Below are positions 12,864-26,501 of a DNA stretch of 64,000 bases, one piece after another. Under the pieces are notes generated by a model, which had not been told where the DNA came from, did not search any database, and saw nothing but the letters and a program-made list of their open reading frames with translations. This stretch comes from Artocarpus heterophyllus (Eukaryota > Streptophyta > Magnoliopsida > Rosales > Moraceae): NCBI GenBank assembly GCA_025403435.1, contig CM046327.1, positions 13,198,218 to 13,262,217 on the forward strand. Direction: 5' to 3'. Made by a program: the position numbers and the translations under genes. Position 1 is the first letter of the stretch, and each line of letters starts with the position of its first letter.

Positions 12864-15800
12864 TATATACAGGAGACAAGTCACTGGGTTTTCTCAAGGA
12901 ATAGTATTCAATTTTCTGTTTCAAGTTGCTATTCATTTTCCTCAGATGTAGTTATTCTCATAAGGTGCTTATAATAATTACCTCAAACTAGTGAAAGTAC
13001 ATGAATCTAGTTGGTGTTTTCTCCTTTAATATGATGTGCATAAAATTTTAAACTTATAAAGTATATTCTTCTTGGGAGATTGAATATAGAAGCAATAGAA
13101 GAATACAAACTTCTGAATGGAGGAAAGATGGAGGGTTTGGAAAGATTAATTGAAAAAATAAAATAATTAGTAAGGGTATTTGTTGAGTTTCTTTGTGATT
13201 ATTGATTCATTTGAAGTTGATTTGTTGAAAAATATTCTGTGCCCATTTTATGATTCAAAAGTAGCTATTCCTTTTTCTCTTCACTTTTTTTCTGAGTATA
13301 TTCTAGCTACCCAATTCATGTTAAAAAAGAAAAATTATTTTAGCTAGCCAATGATAAGACAATCATGTGGCCAAGATCAACTTTGAGAAGGGACAAATGT
13401 GAGTGCACATTTGCCACAGTAAAAATAACATGGCTGATGCAAAAGGTCACTTCCTAGACATCCTTCTTGCTTTTTATCCTTGTAAATTGGTAGGAATTAG
13501 AGCTCTGTTCTTATTGGTCCTTGTCTTCATTAGCCAAATTATATTATGCAGGTTAGATTAAGTAGTTTTATATCACAATTTTTCGAAAGAAATTATCATA
13601 CTAAATTCTCATAATGTACGTGAGATTTATTTGCATGTATACATATAAGCTTTTGTGAAACTAAAAACAATAACTACTTCTGCGGCCAGATATTGCTGCT
13701 TGGGTTTCACGACTAATTCATAGTAGTGACATTTTTGGAGGCTACCCTATAGAAGAACTATAAAATGCTTTCAAATGGATTAAATTATACAATGTACAAG
13801 CGCCGGGCCAGGAAAATTATTGAGGGGTGACTAAATTAATAAAATAAAGGGCGAAATTGATTTTAAAGGGTAAAATATAATTTTAAATGAGGCGGAAAAT
13901 AATTTTTGAGGGAGAGGGCATAATATAATTTTTAAATAATTTCATGTACAAAATTATAAAAAAAAAAGTTTAAAGACGGCCACCCATCTTGGTCTATACG
14001 TGACTCCGCCTCTCTCAATATGCCATTGTTGTCCTTTTAGATGATAAGTACATAGAACTTAGTGGTACAACTATAGTACATTCCAAAAAATTGAGATTAC
14101 ATACATGATACATGATGCATCTCATTTTCATCCACAATAATAAAAATAAAATAAAAGAGCTGAATCGTGAAAAATATAGTAGCTGAATGTCACTTATAAA
14201 AGCTAAAAAGCGATTAGATTGTTCTTGAGCCTCATATAAAGATTTTTTTCCTTTTTTTATTTTTTTAACTTGGAAGAGGAGAGATGCAAACTTTATATCT
14301 TATAGTAAAGTTAGGCGTAGAACTACCACTATATTATTCTCCATACCACATATATCAGATAGATTTATTATTTAACTTGCATATGCAGTATAAAAAATGG
14401 GAATTTAGCAACTCCGAACCTTTCCAAACTTTTTTTTTTTCCAGTTTCAACCACAAACTACTGTTTGGCTCATTATCAGTTCCAACCTTTTTTGCATTTC
14501 CGATCGTTTTTTGAGCTCCTTTTTTCTTGTCCAAACCAATAAAAATCAATATTTTGACAAACTTATTAAATATAAGTTTTAACATAAATTGCAGTTTTAA
14601 CTTTTTTTTTTTGTTCTAATCATATTAATTCCAACCGAGCTCTTAAAGAGACGTCCCTTAGTACGCTAATCCATTGAATAGCGTCACCCTTTGGGCCACT
14701 CAACTTCTCCCAAAATCTTCACGCATAATTTTTCACCTTTGATAATGAAAGCAAGGAAGCAAACTCGAGTGCAATGACCTTAATCTTCCTTTTTCTCATT
14801 AGTGGTATTGCAAGTAAAATGGGGCCATGTGGGGGGAATTTGGCTCTAGTTTTCATGGGAGTCATTTTCATGTGCCTGCTGGGCAACAACTCATATGTAA
14901 GTGCTGTGAATGTGACATTTCATCATTGGATTACCTCAAACTTCTGTACTTATCTCGAAGAAGTTCATTTTCTTTTGTCTGGTCTTTTCTTTGGGTTTGA
15001 GGAATGATTTCAAAGGAAGAAATTGGACTGCTACAAGTCCTGTTTTTCCACAAGTAATTACTCTCTGTTTGATGAAAAAAAAAAAGTGCTAGAAACTGTG
15101 CATGTGGATAGTTTTGCGAGAGGAAGAGAGATGATCATCAGATGAGAATTACAGTTGGTGAAAGCAAATAGCATTAATGTAGGAGGTTTTAGCTATACAT
15201 TAATCATGTTTACATTTTAGCTTTGTTTTATATTTTTATTATCTTAGTATGTTGTTTATGGTAACGATTATTTGTTATTGTTTTGTTAAAGGGCTATAAA
15301 TAGCCACATTTGCTGTCGCATTCCGCTGTATCAAAAAATTACAAAAATAACAAACAGATGAAATGTCAAACTTTAGAGACAAATGAGAGCCCATGAAATA
15401 TAAAGAAGACAAGGCTTTAAAAAAAAAATGGTAATTCTCAAACAAACAATGCACTCACCATATTACAAAAGTCTTCTAAAAAGGGGACTAGATATTTCTT
15501 CAACCGTTCCACTTGTATTATATCCACTCTCTTACTAATTATAACCCTCTTACCACATTCAACGACTCATTAAAACAATGCAGTACAATGAAAAGGACCC
15601 TTAATTTGTAAATGTTTTATACTTTGCTACATTGCCCACTAAAAACTCATGAATGGACGTTCTCCACTTCTCCTTCTAGATAAAGACACACCACACATGA
15701 AATGCTAGGAAACGTTAACTTTTGACAACTGGTGTTTTGTTGACAACAAGTTATGCTCTAGAATAGCAAAGGATCACTTTAAAAACAGGAAAAATGTATT

Positions 15801-16061
15801 ATCCAATATTTCCTTATTACGCTTCAGTTTGGCACTTTAATTAGAATTAATTAACTATAGTGTAAAACTGTCACATGCTACAATAAAAAGTAAAAAAAAT
15901 ATTACATTATAAAGTTCTTATATGCTCCAATTTTTAAACTTATAACAACCAACGAACTAGTAACATAAACCTTATGTAAGATGAAAGAGACTAGTTGGTC
16001 CCTCCTTCTACCGGATTCATTGACTCATTAAAAGTCTGTCATTCAGTGAAAACGACACTTA
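12864..16061. other. Intergenic, no gene seen
   Basis: Nothing here can be supported as a gene. About 15826-15960 is a diverged, reverse-oriented copy of the MITE-like family (modules 'gtgtaaaactgtcacatgctaca'). Confidence 0.45.
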
Positions 16062-16062
16062 T

Positions 16063-16229
16063 AGGGTGTTTGAAAGGGTGGTGGGAACCATTTTTACTGT
16101 AGCATGTGAGAGTTTTATACTGTAACATATTTTTTTGTTGTTACTGTAGCATATGAGAGCTTTACACTGTTCATAACTGAGATTGTGATGGAAACTGAGT
16201 GGTTCTCACCACTGCCAAACACCCCCTTA
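16063..16229. repeat. MITE-like element, copy C (best preserved)
   Basis: The best copy of the family. The termini gggtgtttgaaagggtggtg and the reverse complement of its right end (gggggtgtttggcagtggtg) form a TIR of about 20 bp. The internal module 'tttttactgtagcatgtgag' is repeated as 'gttactgtagcatatgagag', each followed by an 'actgta' or 'actgtt' word. TTA borders lie on both sides. Confidence 0.65.
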
Positions 16230-17598
16230 AATACTCCCACATATGTCCTATACTTTGCCACATCGCCCACTTCATGGCCCTGGGGAAAACAGTAACAGTT
16301 CAGCTCAACATAACGTCAATTTTTTTTTTCTTTTCTTTTATAAGTAAAGAAAATAGGCTAGCTTCAAATCCCTCTCTTGAGGCTTTGCCTTTGGTCTCAC
16401 CTATCTCTGAACGCGTTTCTCTAACTACCTCATTTCAGATAAAAACGACATTGATCGCTTCCCCCTCTGCATTTAAACGTCACCAACCGTTTTTGATTTC
16501 GACCATTATTCAGAGCTTTGAAAAAAGTGAAAACATGTTAGAGAGATGAGAGATCATATTCATGTATAATTAGCAAATATGAATCTTCCTACTGCCTAGT
16601 AAAAACCTAGCAAGTTTGGTGCTCTCTCTACATGATTTTCACCATAAATGCATCATTTACATTTGAAAGGGAAAGATGGGGACGTGTTATATTTCATTGG
16701 CTCAGCCAAGCGTCTAAGAAGATCTTCTAAGGCTGAAAAATTTACTTTCTTGATACTAGCTATGCATATATATATATATATATTTGAAAAACGAAATTTG
16801 GCATGCATCTTAAAACAGGAGGATCACAATTTAGGAAATTTTCTACCATGCAAAAGGGAAAAATTTTTTTTTTTCCTTTAAGGGGCTTAGGATCTTTGAC
16901 ATTGAATGAATTCCTCCTGAAGGGCTTATTATTGATACGAATTCTTTTTTTTTTTTTGATAAATTATTAATACGAATTCATACAACCATTCTGTGCATCT
17001 TATTTTAGCAAGTTCAATGTTAGTCAAATAATTTGGAAACAATTCTATTTTTTTTTTTGTTTATAATAAGTAGTTTTGGTTAATTGATCATATTTTATTC
17101 ATGAAATGGTTTTCAGATCAGTCAATCTACATGTTTCATCTTGCCCTTAAGGCGCATAAAAATAAACCAAAAAAATGATTTTCCCAAAAAGTTAAATTTA
17201 TAAAATTAAAATACTAACAAGTTGTTTTGCTACATGTAGGTACATCTACCTTTGGAAGTTATGGATAATGTAGGAAAGGACTATAGAATTTGCAACTTTT
17301 ATTTCTATTTTTATGAGCTGCTATTAATTATGTTAGTTGGTGGGGATTCTAGCAGTTACAAAGTTCATGGCATGTGCCCCAATAATGCATCCTCACAACC
17401 ACCAACCAGAAGAAAAAAAAAATCTGCCATTTTACAGCAAAATGTATGATTTTTAATACCCTTCTTGTTTTAATTAATATTTCTTTATTTGATAATAAAA
17501 CTGATTATCTCTTCATGTGACCTGACCTAGTTTAGAGGAATTCTTAACAAAAATCTCCCTGAGACTAACGGCAAATCAATCATGTACGTTCCAAAAGA

Positions 17599-17645
<47 letters not shown>

Positions 17646-20600
17646 TAAAAAACCTCTGATTAAAATAAGTTAAATGGTTATTATAGTGTCAGTTTGTGTA
17701 TTATTTGACATTGTAGATGTGAGGCCAAGCAATTTGGCTAGCCCCATCATTGGTTTACGTCCTTTTTTATAGGGAGATCTTCTTCTTTATGAGATGATTT
17801 AGAGCCCCTTTTGGCAGCAAGCACTAGCACTTAGATGGTGGAAGGAAATGCTTTATTTTAAGCCTAATATTGTAGTGGAGTGCTTATGAGACCCAGCTGA
17901 TTAAGGATCAGACAATATTAGGCTGAAGAATTATGTCATCTTTCTTTTGCCAACATTTGCTTAATTAGGAACCCCACTGCCTCCCTAATGCATTGGCTTT
18001 AGTTTTCCAACATTAGGTTGTATAAAAAGATTTTTTCCTCTGTCTAGAATGATCAGTTTTATGATCTCGAGGGATTATTGTAGTGGTTAACTTAGATTTA
18101 TTGCTTTTCATTAATGAGCTACTTAATATTACATGGATATGATAGAGACCAAATCTCACTATGTGTTTTATTGAAATGTCACGTTTTACCCTATGTTATT
18201 TCAGGAATGCCATGAACATTCCATGTGTTCTAATTTTATCTTAAAAATCTCTCTTTTGACCAAAATTTTAGGGATAAAAAGATTATGTTTAAAAGCCATA
18301 ATACACCTTAGGTTTGAGCAATTTGAACAACATCATGATCAAATGGTCTTTTTGTATATTAAGTTTGACCAAATTTTATAAAAAATGATAAATTAATTAA
18401 AAACATACAGAATGGTCATGACATTCATAAAATAAATAAGTAAGACATAAAACACAGGGGAACTTATGAGGTATTTAAAAAAAGAAAGAAAGAAAGAAAG
18501 AAAAATAAGAAGAAAAAAGGATCAGTTGATTGTGGCAGCAATTTGCTTTTCCATCTCCAAACTTTATCTTTCTCAAAGAAAGTGTATTATAAAGTCTTAA
18601 ACTTTGTTAAAAAAATTTCAGCTGTTATTATCGAAACCAGTTGCTGATTTTCAAAAAATAGGTTTTTGGAAACAAAAAAAAAAAAAAAAAATCAACTAAT
18701 CAGTTTATGGATGTGTCATGTGGGGCGTCAAACGTTCATGTGCTAGGTAATATATTTAAACCTCAATGCTGGTTTTCCTTTTCTTTTCTTTTTTTTAAAA
18801 AAGGGGGAAGAATATGGGTACCCATTAATATTAAAGATTAAGATATCCTTAGTTCTCCTTTAATTAATAAAAAAAATTCCAATTAATATGTTCTAATTAA
18901 AGGAATGAAGTGGCCAAATCTGTGATTTAATATCCACTGATGACTTTGGAGGAAGTGTCCAAATCACATATATTGGACCAAATCAGATGCATTTGGGATA
19001 TCCCTCATTAAGAATAGAATAAAGCTTGCTAGATCTCAAGCATAAATTGGCCACTTTTCTATTAATTCTCTTTTAGGTCAAAAGAAAAGTGGGGAAAATT
19101 TGTTATGCTCCTCACATTGAAGACTTTATATAAAGCTCCCTAAATACATAATCATGGTTAATTATTTAATTCCAAATTCATTCATGGAGTGTGGTCAAAG
19201 GTGGGCGACCCGTTAGATGTATGAAATTTGGTGGGAAAATATTAAACAAGTATTTATACAGACACTAAAATGTGTGTGTACACACACACACACACGTGCA
19301 TATATATATATATATATGTATATATGTGTGCATGTATATGGGGAAAGGCTCTCTTATTGGACAATTTTGCCTTGGCACCATGCTCAACCAATGGGATTTT
19401 ACCAGCTGTTGGATTTCTAGATGGGTATGGAAGATGCTCCAATAAATTTTTTTTTTTTCTTTTTCTACGTTTCCTTCTTACTTGAGGTTGTCCAATAAAT
19501 CCTTTGACCAATAGCTTAAGCAAAATTAGAACTAGAAAATTGTTTCTGTCTTGCAAATAGGGGGGAAAAAAGTACTCTTGAGACATCAAAGAAAATCGTT
19601 GCTCCATTTTCAAGCACTATACATGCTGATTTTAAAATGAACTACTTAAAATATATTGAATTATTATGGTGTAATGGAACTAATAATTAAAGCCAAGTCA
19701 CCAATAAATATATTTTAAGTGGGCTTCAATATGACTCGAGAAGCTTACAACCAATTAGGCTACTCTTGTTCATCTTAAAACAAATTTCACAAAAGCATAA
19801 ATTAAAGTTAACTGTTGTAGTTGTATCAACCTAAGTTTGACCTGTTTATTAATCGTGTTGGAATATGTCAATCTAGATACACCTATTTATCAATTATATT
19901 AATTGTATCAACATGTATAACCCATTTAAAATATATGTAACATGAAAATTACACAGTTATGGTTCCATTTAACACAATTAAGACATATTTATGCATTTAT
20001 GGATTTCCTAACAAATACGTTTATTGATCCATATATTTATATTTTCAAAAAAAAAAATTAAATTTAATTACAAATTTCATATTTTTGTGATGAGGAAAAT
20101 ATAAAAATTAAACACTGTTTCTGATAAGCATGACTGATATTATGCATGGTTATGATAGATCGACCACAAGTTGTGCGTCGTTAGAGATTTATTGGTTGAT
20201 GTGTATGTTTGAAAATGAATTATTAGACCATCCAAAATGAAAAGACCAAACGGAATGCAAGTTGTAGAAAGTAAATATCGAAAAAGATATGGTTTCCCAG
20301 CAAATCTGACGACTAAGATGGGTGGGTCGACTCTAGTGGGATTGAAAATATGGAAACGACCAGAGAGTAAATACAATCATTGACATCAAATAATTTAAAT
20401 TTGGCTTAATTCTGCATGCACACGTGTTCACAATAATACCATCGTTGTATGTTGTATGTATATATGTATTAGTTTTATTTTATTTTTTTTAAGGAATATT
20501 TTTTTGCTCAGATTTTTGAAAGGAACATTTGCGTACTTAGTTAATTTGTTATTTTTTAAATTTTACATAGAGGTGTTAATTTTTAAAGGGTTCAAAGGGG

Positions 20601-20755
20601 AAGAAAACAAATTCTGCTGGATATAAATCAGAAAGAAAATTACATAAGGTGCATAAGAGACAATAACATTTAAGACGGTTACAAGCCAAAGACATCTAAC
20701 TTATTAGGAATATATTGGAAAAAAAAATAGATGATTACAAGAAAAAATAATGGGT
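16230..20755. other. Intergenic, AT-rich, with microsatellites
   Basis: No gene is supported. Simple repeats: (AT)n at about 16765-16783, a longer AT run at 17602-17646, (AAAG)n at about 18480-18505, and a compound TG/CA then TA run at about 19270-19330. Confidence 0.5.
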
Positions 20756-21478
20756 TAGTTTCACAAATGGTCCTTAAAGTTTAACTTTAGTTCTAGTTCA
20801 GCCCTTAATATTTAGAAAGTCACATTTTGATCCTTGATCTTTTATTTCGTTCTGGTTTTGGTCCTTTCGTCAATTAGATTTTATATATTCCCTAATCTAT
20901 TACTTTATTTTATTTTTTACCCTTAATTTATTAATGTGTTTTACTTTTGATCCCTTCATTAGCAATGTATTATTAAAGATCAAAACAAAAAAAAAAAAAA
21001 AAATTAGAAACTAAATACAATGTTTTTATTCATGTAACTAAAATAAAAACAAATTATCATTTTATTTTCTAGATGAGCTTTATTTTTTTAAAAAAGATAA
21101 AGTTGAACACTTATATAATGGTATTAAAAATTTAACTTATTTTTTAAATTAAAAATAAACTCAGTAACAATCTGATAAAATTGTTTTTATTAATTACATG
21201 CACCAAAATCATTATAATTAGTTTTTCACTTTAGATTTTTCAAAGTTTAGTCCTTAATAACTCTTAGCTATAACAGAGGGACTAAAAGTGAACAAAAGAA
21301 CAGATTATGAACTAAAAAGGGACCTTTCAAAAGTTTTCCGTTAAATATTTAATGTCTAACTAACGGAAGGAATGAAACTGAAACAAAGTAAAATATTAGG
21401 TATCCAAATAGGACTTTTTAAATGGGAACTAAATTGAGACTACAAGTAAGCTTCAAAAGACCATTTGTGAAATTAATC
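20756..21478. mobile_element. Non-autonomous TIR element of about 720 bp
   Basis: The left end contains 'gtttcacaaatggtcc' and the right end the inverse 'gaccatttgtgaaatt'. The inverted match extends over about 28 bases with a few mismatches. The interior is AT-rich without coding sequence and has repeated phrases of the type 'tttgatccttgatc' and 'ttttggtcctttcgtc'. Superfamily not assigned; a target duplication was not found. Confidence 0.5.
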
Positions 21479-21601
21479 TAAATATATTTATAGAGTATTT
21501 GATAAAGTTGATTAGAAGTAACTTTTTAGTTTGAAAATAATGTAAAGCTCTCACATGTTATAGTAAAATCACCAACTTTTCAATCCTTTTCGATACTTCC
21601 A

Positions 21602-21817
21602 ATGGATGTTGACTTCAACACCGACGTATACCTCCGGGCAAAGACCGCCATTGGATGGAGCGGAAAGGAGTTGAAGATGTGGGAGGAAGCCAACTGTGGG
21701 ATGGACAAGCTCCTAGTCTATTATTCTTATAGCCAAAGCCAAATCCATCTTCACGGGCTTTTGCAGAAATGGAAGGTAGTCAAAGACGAGTGTGAATGGA
21801 ATGGTCATTCACTTTAG
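21602..21817 (+). CDS. Hypothetical 71-aa ORF of unknown origin
   Basis: An ATG-initiated frame (21602) with higher GC than its surroundings, suggesting a fragment of former coding sequence rather than random AT-rich DNA. I recognise no domain. It is Trp-rich for its size (WSGKELKMWEE near the middle). No splice context could be tied to it and there is no partner exon nearby. It may be a gene fragment carried by a transposon or simply chance. Confidence 0.2.
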   Translation: MDVDFNTDVYLRAKTAIGWSGKELKMWEEANCGMDKLLVYYSYSQSQIHLHGLLQKWKVVKDECEWNGHSL

Positions 21818-24260
21818 TGGAGTTGGGACAGGTGCTATGAAAAATATATTTGCAATACTATTTTATGTTTATGAGAACTAAAGTTTATGCATTTTACTAA
21901 TAATTTACATGATTATTTTTCTGTTATTATGTTGTTTTGCAAAATGTACAAGGATTCAATACTTAAATAAGTCGTTTAAATATATAAAGAAATTGCTCAT
22001 ATATAGAATATACGAATGCAAAAGATAAAACATGGATATGTAGTTCATAATCAATAAATATAGTAGGGCACTTTTTGTCAAGATCACGGTGTTGTCTATT
22101 TCAATTAGGAATGGTATTATCTTATTTGAAATATTTCTGTAATGATGATTACATGTAGAAATAATTATGCATTTGGAAAACATTGAAGAGGGCCTCAATT
22201 GACCTGTAAATCCTTGGCGCCTCCATAACTAAAAGAACTAAATTTTATCATTAGACGATTGTTGTTGTAATGTACAGGAGTTGAATTTGAGACAGAATTG
22301 GGTAGGAGATAAAGTCATTTTTTGGGCGATCGTCGCTCCTCCTGCATCTTTCTCTCTGGAATTCTGGCGTAGGAAGTTGTGTTGGGCTTTTCCATTGTGA
22401 TACGTTTGTGGTGTATATGCGTTGCTCATTAACGATGTTGCTCCCTTCATTTACTGCCTGATCTGTTTGTTTGTTTGTTTGTTTGTTCGTTTTTTTTTTT
22501 TTATATACAATTTAGAGTTAGCAATACGGGTTATGATATGACGACTCAACATGAACATGACATGATTTTGTAAGGGTTAATGTCAACAAAATAAGTTGTG
22601 GGTCATTTTCGTGTTAATTCGAAATTGATCAACCCGCAAATGACCGGTTCAAAAACGGCTCGTGTTTATGTCAATCAGCTCGACATTAAATTAACCCGTA
22701 GCTTATTACTTTATTATTTTTTAAAAAATATATTTCTCTAATATATATAATATCAATATATTAACGCTAACTTGGATATGTTTGTATTATGGAAATGAAA
22801 TAATTTTGAGGAAATGTGTTTTTTATATTATTTTTATATTGCTTTGGAACATAAATTATAATCTAAAATTATAAAATATCATGGGTTGACTTCTTAATAA
22901 AATTATAAAATGTGTTTTTTATATTGTTTTTTATATTATTTGTTTAAACCATGGGACATTTTTTAAGTAGTGCTGCATATAGTTATGGATATGACACATG
23001 CAGGTTTGTTGACTTCTTCCCATTGTATTACAATGAATAGAAAACTGTGAATTCTTTCAATTGTTTGCTTGAAATGGTAGTGATATGCTTGGATGATGAT
23101 AATTGAAAATTCTATAAGTTTTCAAAGTTTTGATTATATGGATAATAAATACGAGGAGCCTTGTTGAAGTAGATACTATAATTGGATATCAAATTCTTTG
23201 ATAGTATATGTGTATAGGATAAAAACTTATTAATTGAAAGTATAAAAAACTTGAAAAATTATTTAAACAAAAAAATCATTAATTTTGTAATTTCTGACAT
23301 TAACGAAATTTGGTCAAATTTTGATCGACATGTACCAAAATTTTGTACAAAATATACTATAAATTTTTCAATATCGACATTCTAACATATATTTATGATA
23401 TTTTCATGGTATTTTGTCCAAATAGTTGCTAGATAAAAAGATATTTCAATACCTTAAAAAAAAAACCAAAATTTCTACCGAAATTTTTTATATTCCTCCG
23501 ATAATTAGATCCTCGATTCTATTCTGTCGATGGAACTTCTTGTTTTCGGTGTGGCTTTGTATTGTGTTGCGGTTTCATGCTTTAGAATATATTTGCCTTT
23601 CAAAAAAAAAAAAATACCGATGGGAATTTTTTTGTTTTTCTGGCAGGAAATCGAATTCGATATTCTGTATCCTATTTTTCATTTATTTTAATATTTTTTT
23701 AACCTTAGGAGTAAATGATATGTTCGTACTTTGTTCGCCTTTTTTTTTTTTTTTCAGTTTCTTTTCACCAGATTGGGTAGGCCAATTTAATATAAAATGA
23801 TTAAATACATAGCCGAATATAATAACTAAGCTAAATTTAATTAAAAATCCTTTTCATAATTAAAAAAAAAGCTCAATTTAAAATTTGTTTCACTTTAGAA
23901 GGGAAAAAATCAGTATCCAACACTAGGGGAAAAAAAAAAGAAAAGAATGGGCGAATAACGCAATATCAGATATGCTTGTTTTACACTTTCTTTTCATTTC
24001 ATTTTTTTTTTTTAAACTTCGGGATAAAGGATGGATAGAAGATTATGAAAGATCTGTCTTTAGCAAATTAGTAAATTTTTAATTAAAGTTCAATTAATTA
24101 AAAACTACCAACTCATAAAGCAAAAAAAAAGAATACAGCTTATTTTATCGTGGCTTAGTTGTAAAACTTACGTCCACAAGGTCACACATAAATGATAAAT
24201 AATCCACTAAAAAATCAACATACAAGCACCATTTGGAGTTTATCAATATAAGAAATCCTT
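21818..24260. other. Intergenic with a relic 'tgacccgttaa'-type repeat
   Basis: Segment 22512-22700 contains words such as cgggttatgatatgacga and aaattaacccgtagc. It resembles, at low identity, the larger elements at 24.86-25.41 kb and 43.95-44.56 kb. A (GTTT)n run lies at about 22466-22487. No gene is supported. Confidence 0.4.
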
Positions 24261-24465
24261 TTAGTGATTGACGCCTACGTTGTTGTACTTCTTAATGACA
24301 TTGTTCATGAGCATCACTCGTCTTGATCTCTGCTCTATGAGAGTCCCATCTGCAGCAAATTGCCTTGTCTCAAAAACCGCAAATTCTCCTCCTGAAGAAT
24401 GAACTACCTTCTCCTAAAGATAGCTACGCAAAAACTCATTGCCTCACTACATGTTTGCCTTCTTG
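24261..24465 (-). pseudogene. Exon-like coding fragment, unknown protein
   Basis: Reading the minus strand up to a TAA at 24261-24263, about 50 codons look like real protein: a GGEFAVFETRQFAADG stretch followed by LIEQRSRRVMLMNNVIKKYN. Upstream, the same frame continues recognisably for some 15 codons but contains TAG and TGA codons. Alternatively a splice acceptor (ctttag) starts the exon. Composition is clearly less AT-rich than the flanks. I do not recognise the family. Probably a truncated gene remnant. Confidence 0.35.
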
Positions 24466-24856
24466 AAAATCTGTAGAAAATTTGTAGACCTAATCTTTTT
24501 TTATAGGCAGTGAAACTTATTCAAAATTCAAACTGTCATAAAATTTGTTGTAACATATTTGAACTTGAATTTCAAAACTGCTGCAATGTCTCTTTGGAAC
24601 TCGTAATCTCTTATCTTAAATTAGATTCACTCCATTTAAACCTTCCAAAATGTAAACAAGCCCAAGCTTCCTGAAGATGAATCCTAGTTTAATTCAAATT
24701 CCTAATCCTTCTTTAATTTAAACTTGCTTATCAAGTTAAGGTACACTTAGAGTTTGATGTAGAATTCAAATTTAGCCATGAAAATCTCTAAAAAAAGTTG
24801 AAAATATCTCTAGAATCTTCTTGGCATAGAATCTTTTAGACTTTGACTTTTTTTTA

Positions 24857-25413
24857 GAGCCGGCAATTTCAGACACAGCATAATGATACGATATGAAAAC
24901 GACACGAGAAAAATGAGTTTAGATTGCACGTTTATTAATTGGGCCATAAATGAGTTGGCACGAATAACACAAAAATAAACAGGCTGGATTCGTGCTAACA
25001 CACCTTAACACGTTTAATTAAACGGGCTATAAACGTGTCGAAATAGCACGACACGACCCGCCTATTTATAACACATTTAAAGTTAAAAATAAAAATATTT
25101 GAAATATTTGTAGTAGGTTAGTATTAATTAGATATTGTGTTTTTGTTAATTTTTTTTATTGGCCTTTTTTAATTTTTTTAACTTTAGTTAACTGGGTCAT
25201 AAACGTGTCATATGCGTGTTGTTATCGTGTCAACCATTCACTGCACGTTTAATAATCGTGTTAATCATGTCGTGCCGTGTTACGATGGCCGTAGGCGTGT
25301 CGTATTCGTGTTTGTATTTTTGGCATGTTTATTAATTGTGTTGTGTTCATGTTTGAACTAAATGTATCATGATGTAAACGTGTCAACACGAACACGTTTA
25401 TTGTCACCTCTAC
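24857..25413. mobile_element. TIR element rich in 'cgtgt' words, copy 1
   Basis: Begins gagccggcaatttc and contains many 'aacacg' / 'cgtgtt' words in both orientations. The same outer segments recur in reverse order at 43954-44563. Non-coding. In copy 2 the ends read ggctggcaattc and gccgataaattt (reverse), suggesting a short TIR of the form ggcyggcaattt. Confidence 0.45.
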
Positions 25414-26336
25414 TTTTTTCCCATTCATCTCAAAAATCATGTATATTTTTTTCTTTGGATAGTTACAGGCCAATTATACCAACGCAAAAACTTAACAGAT
25501 TAGAACTTAACACCTTTTGCGGAACTTAACATCTTTTGGTGGAGTTCGACATGAATTTACCGCATAAATGCAGTCACTAGTTTTGCACGTTTAATTACTT
25601 GTTTGATTTAACGTTGAAGTCATTGTTTGAACCATGTTTAAAGTACAAGCGTTTTCTAAGTTCATGATTAAGTTTTTTTTTTTTTAATTTCTAGTTCCCA
25701 AAATTTACAAAATAAATTTATTATTTATTATGATTTTTTTTTTTGTCGAGAAAACTACTAATATAGATTCTTTTTGTTTTAAGAATCCTATTTATACATA
25801 ATACCTGATGCTTTGCTAGCTCAATTGACGAAGAGAATGAACAAACAATCGTATTGATTAAGTCCACTACATTCCAAATCAATGATCATGTGTTTTAATC
25901 CTAATTTGAGCTATACAAGCAATAAAAAATGAAAATTATAATTAAATTAATCTAAACCTATTTCTTATAAAAATAAAAAAGCATATTTGTATGCGTAAAA
26001 AAATGCTAGACCTAATAATTTGGGAACAATCACGTGCCCACATGGGACAACAAGCACCAAAATCACAATTCACCCAAAAATTATACTATACATTTTCTTT
26101 GCTTCGGAAAAAGAAATTTGTGTTGTATTATTTTTCTCGTTCAAGCGAAAATATTATATATTAATCTGTTTGTATTGCATATCTTAATGCAAAAGCCAAG
26201 GAGAGAAAAAGCCATTGTCTACCGCGAGAGGAAACAGCCAAGCAGTAAAAAAGAATTGGATTTTGCCTACCAAAAAAAAAAAAAAAAAGATCACTTTCTT
26301 GGTGAGAACCTCTATAGGCACATCTAAAACCATTTA
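25414..26336. other. Intergenic, nothing recognisable
   Basis: AT-rich sequence with homopolymer runs. No gene or clear repeat boundary found. Confidence 0.5.
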
Positions 26337-26337
26337 T

Positions 26338-26501
26338 AGGGTGTTTGGCAAGCATTAAAAAAATCAAATTTTTTGTTCAAGACATGTAATATTTGAGCAC
26401 TTTATATTGTAGTAGCTTCTTGTTTTTACTAGAGTATGTGAGAACTTATACTATTTTGGTAATTAAAAAGTTAGTTCTTATTATGTTTGCCAAATACCTT
26501 A
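26338..26501. repeat. MITE-like element, copy D, first unit of a tandem duplication
   Basis: Ends gggtgtttggcaa and ttgccaaatacctta. It carries the internal modules 'cactttatattgtagtag' and 'tttactagagtatgtgagaac'. It is the start of a duplicated block described at 26370-27027. Confidence 0.55.

Noticed and set aside
17602..17646. AT dinucleotide run as a regulatory or origin element
   Set aside because: A simple microsatellite with no additional structure.
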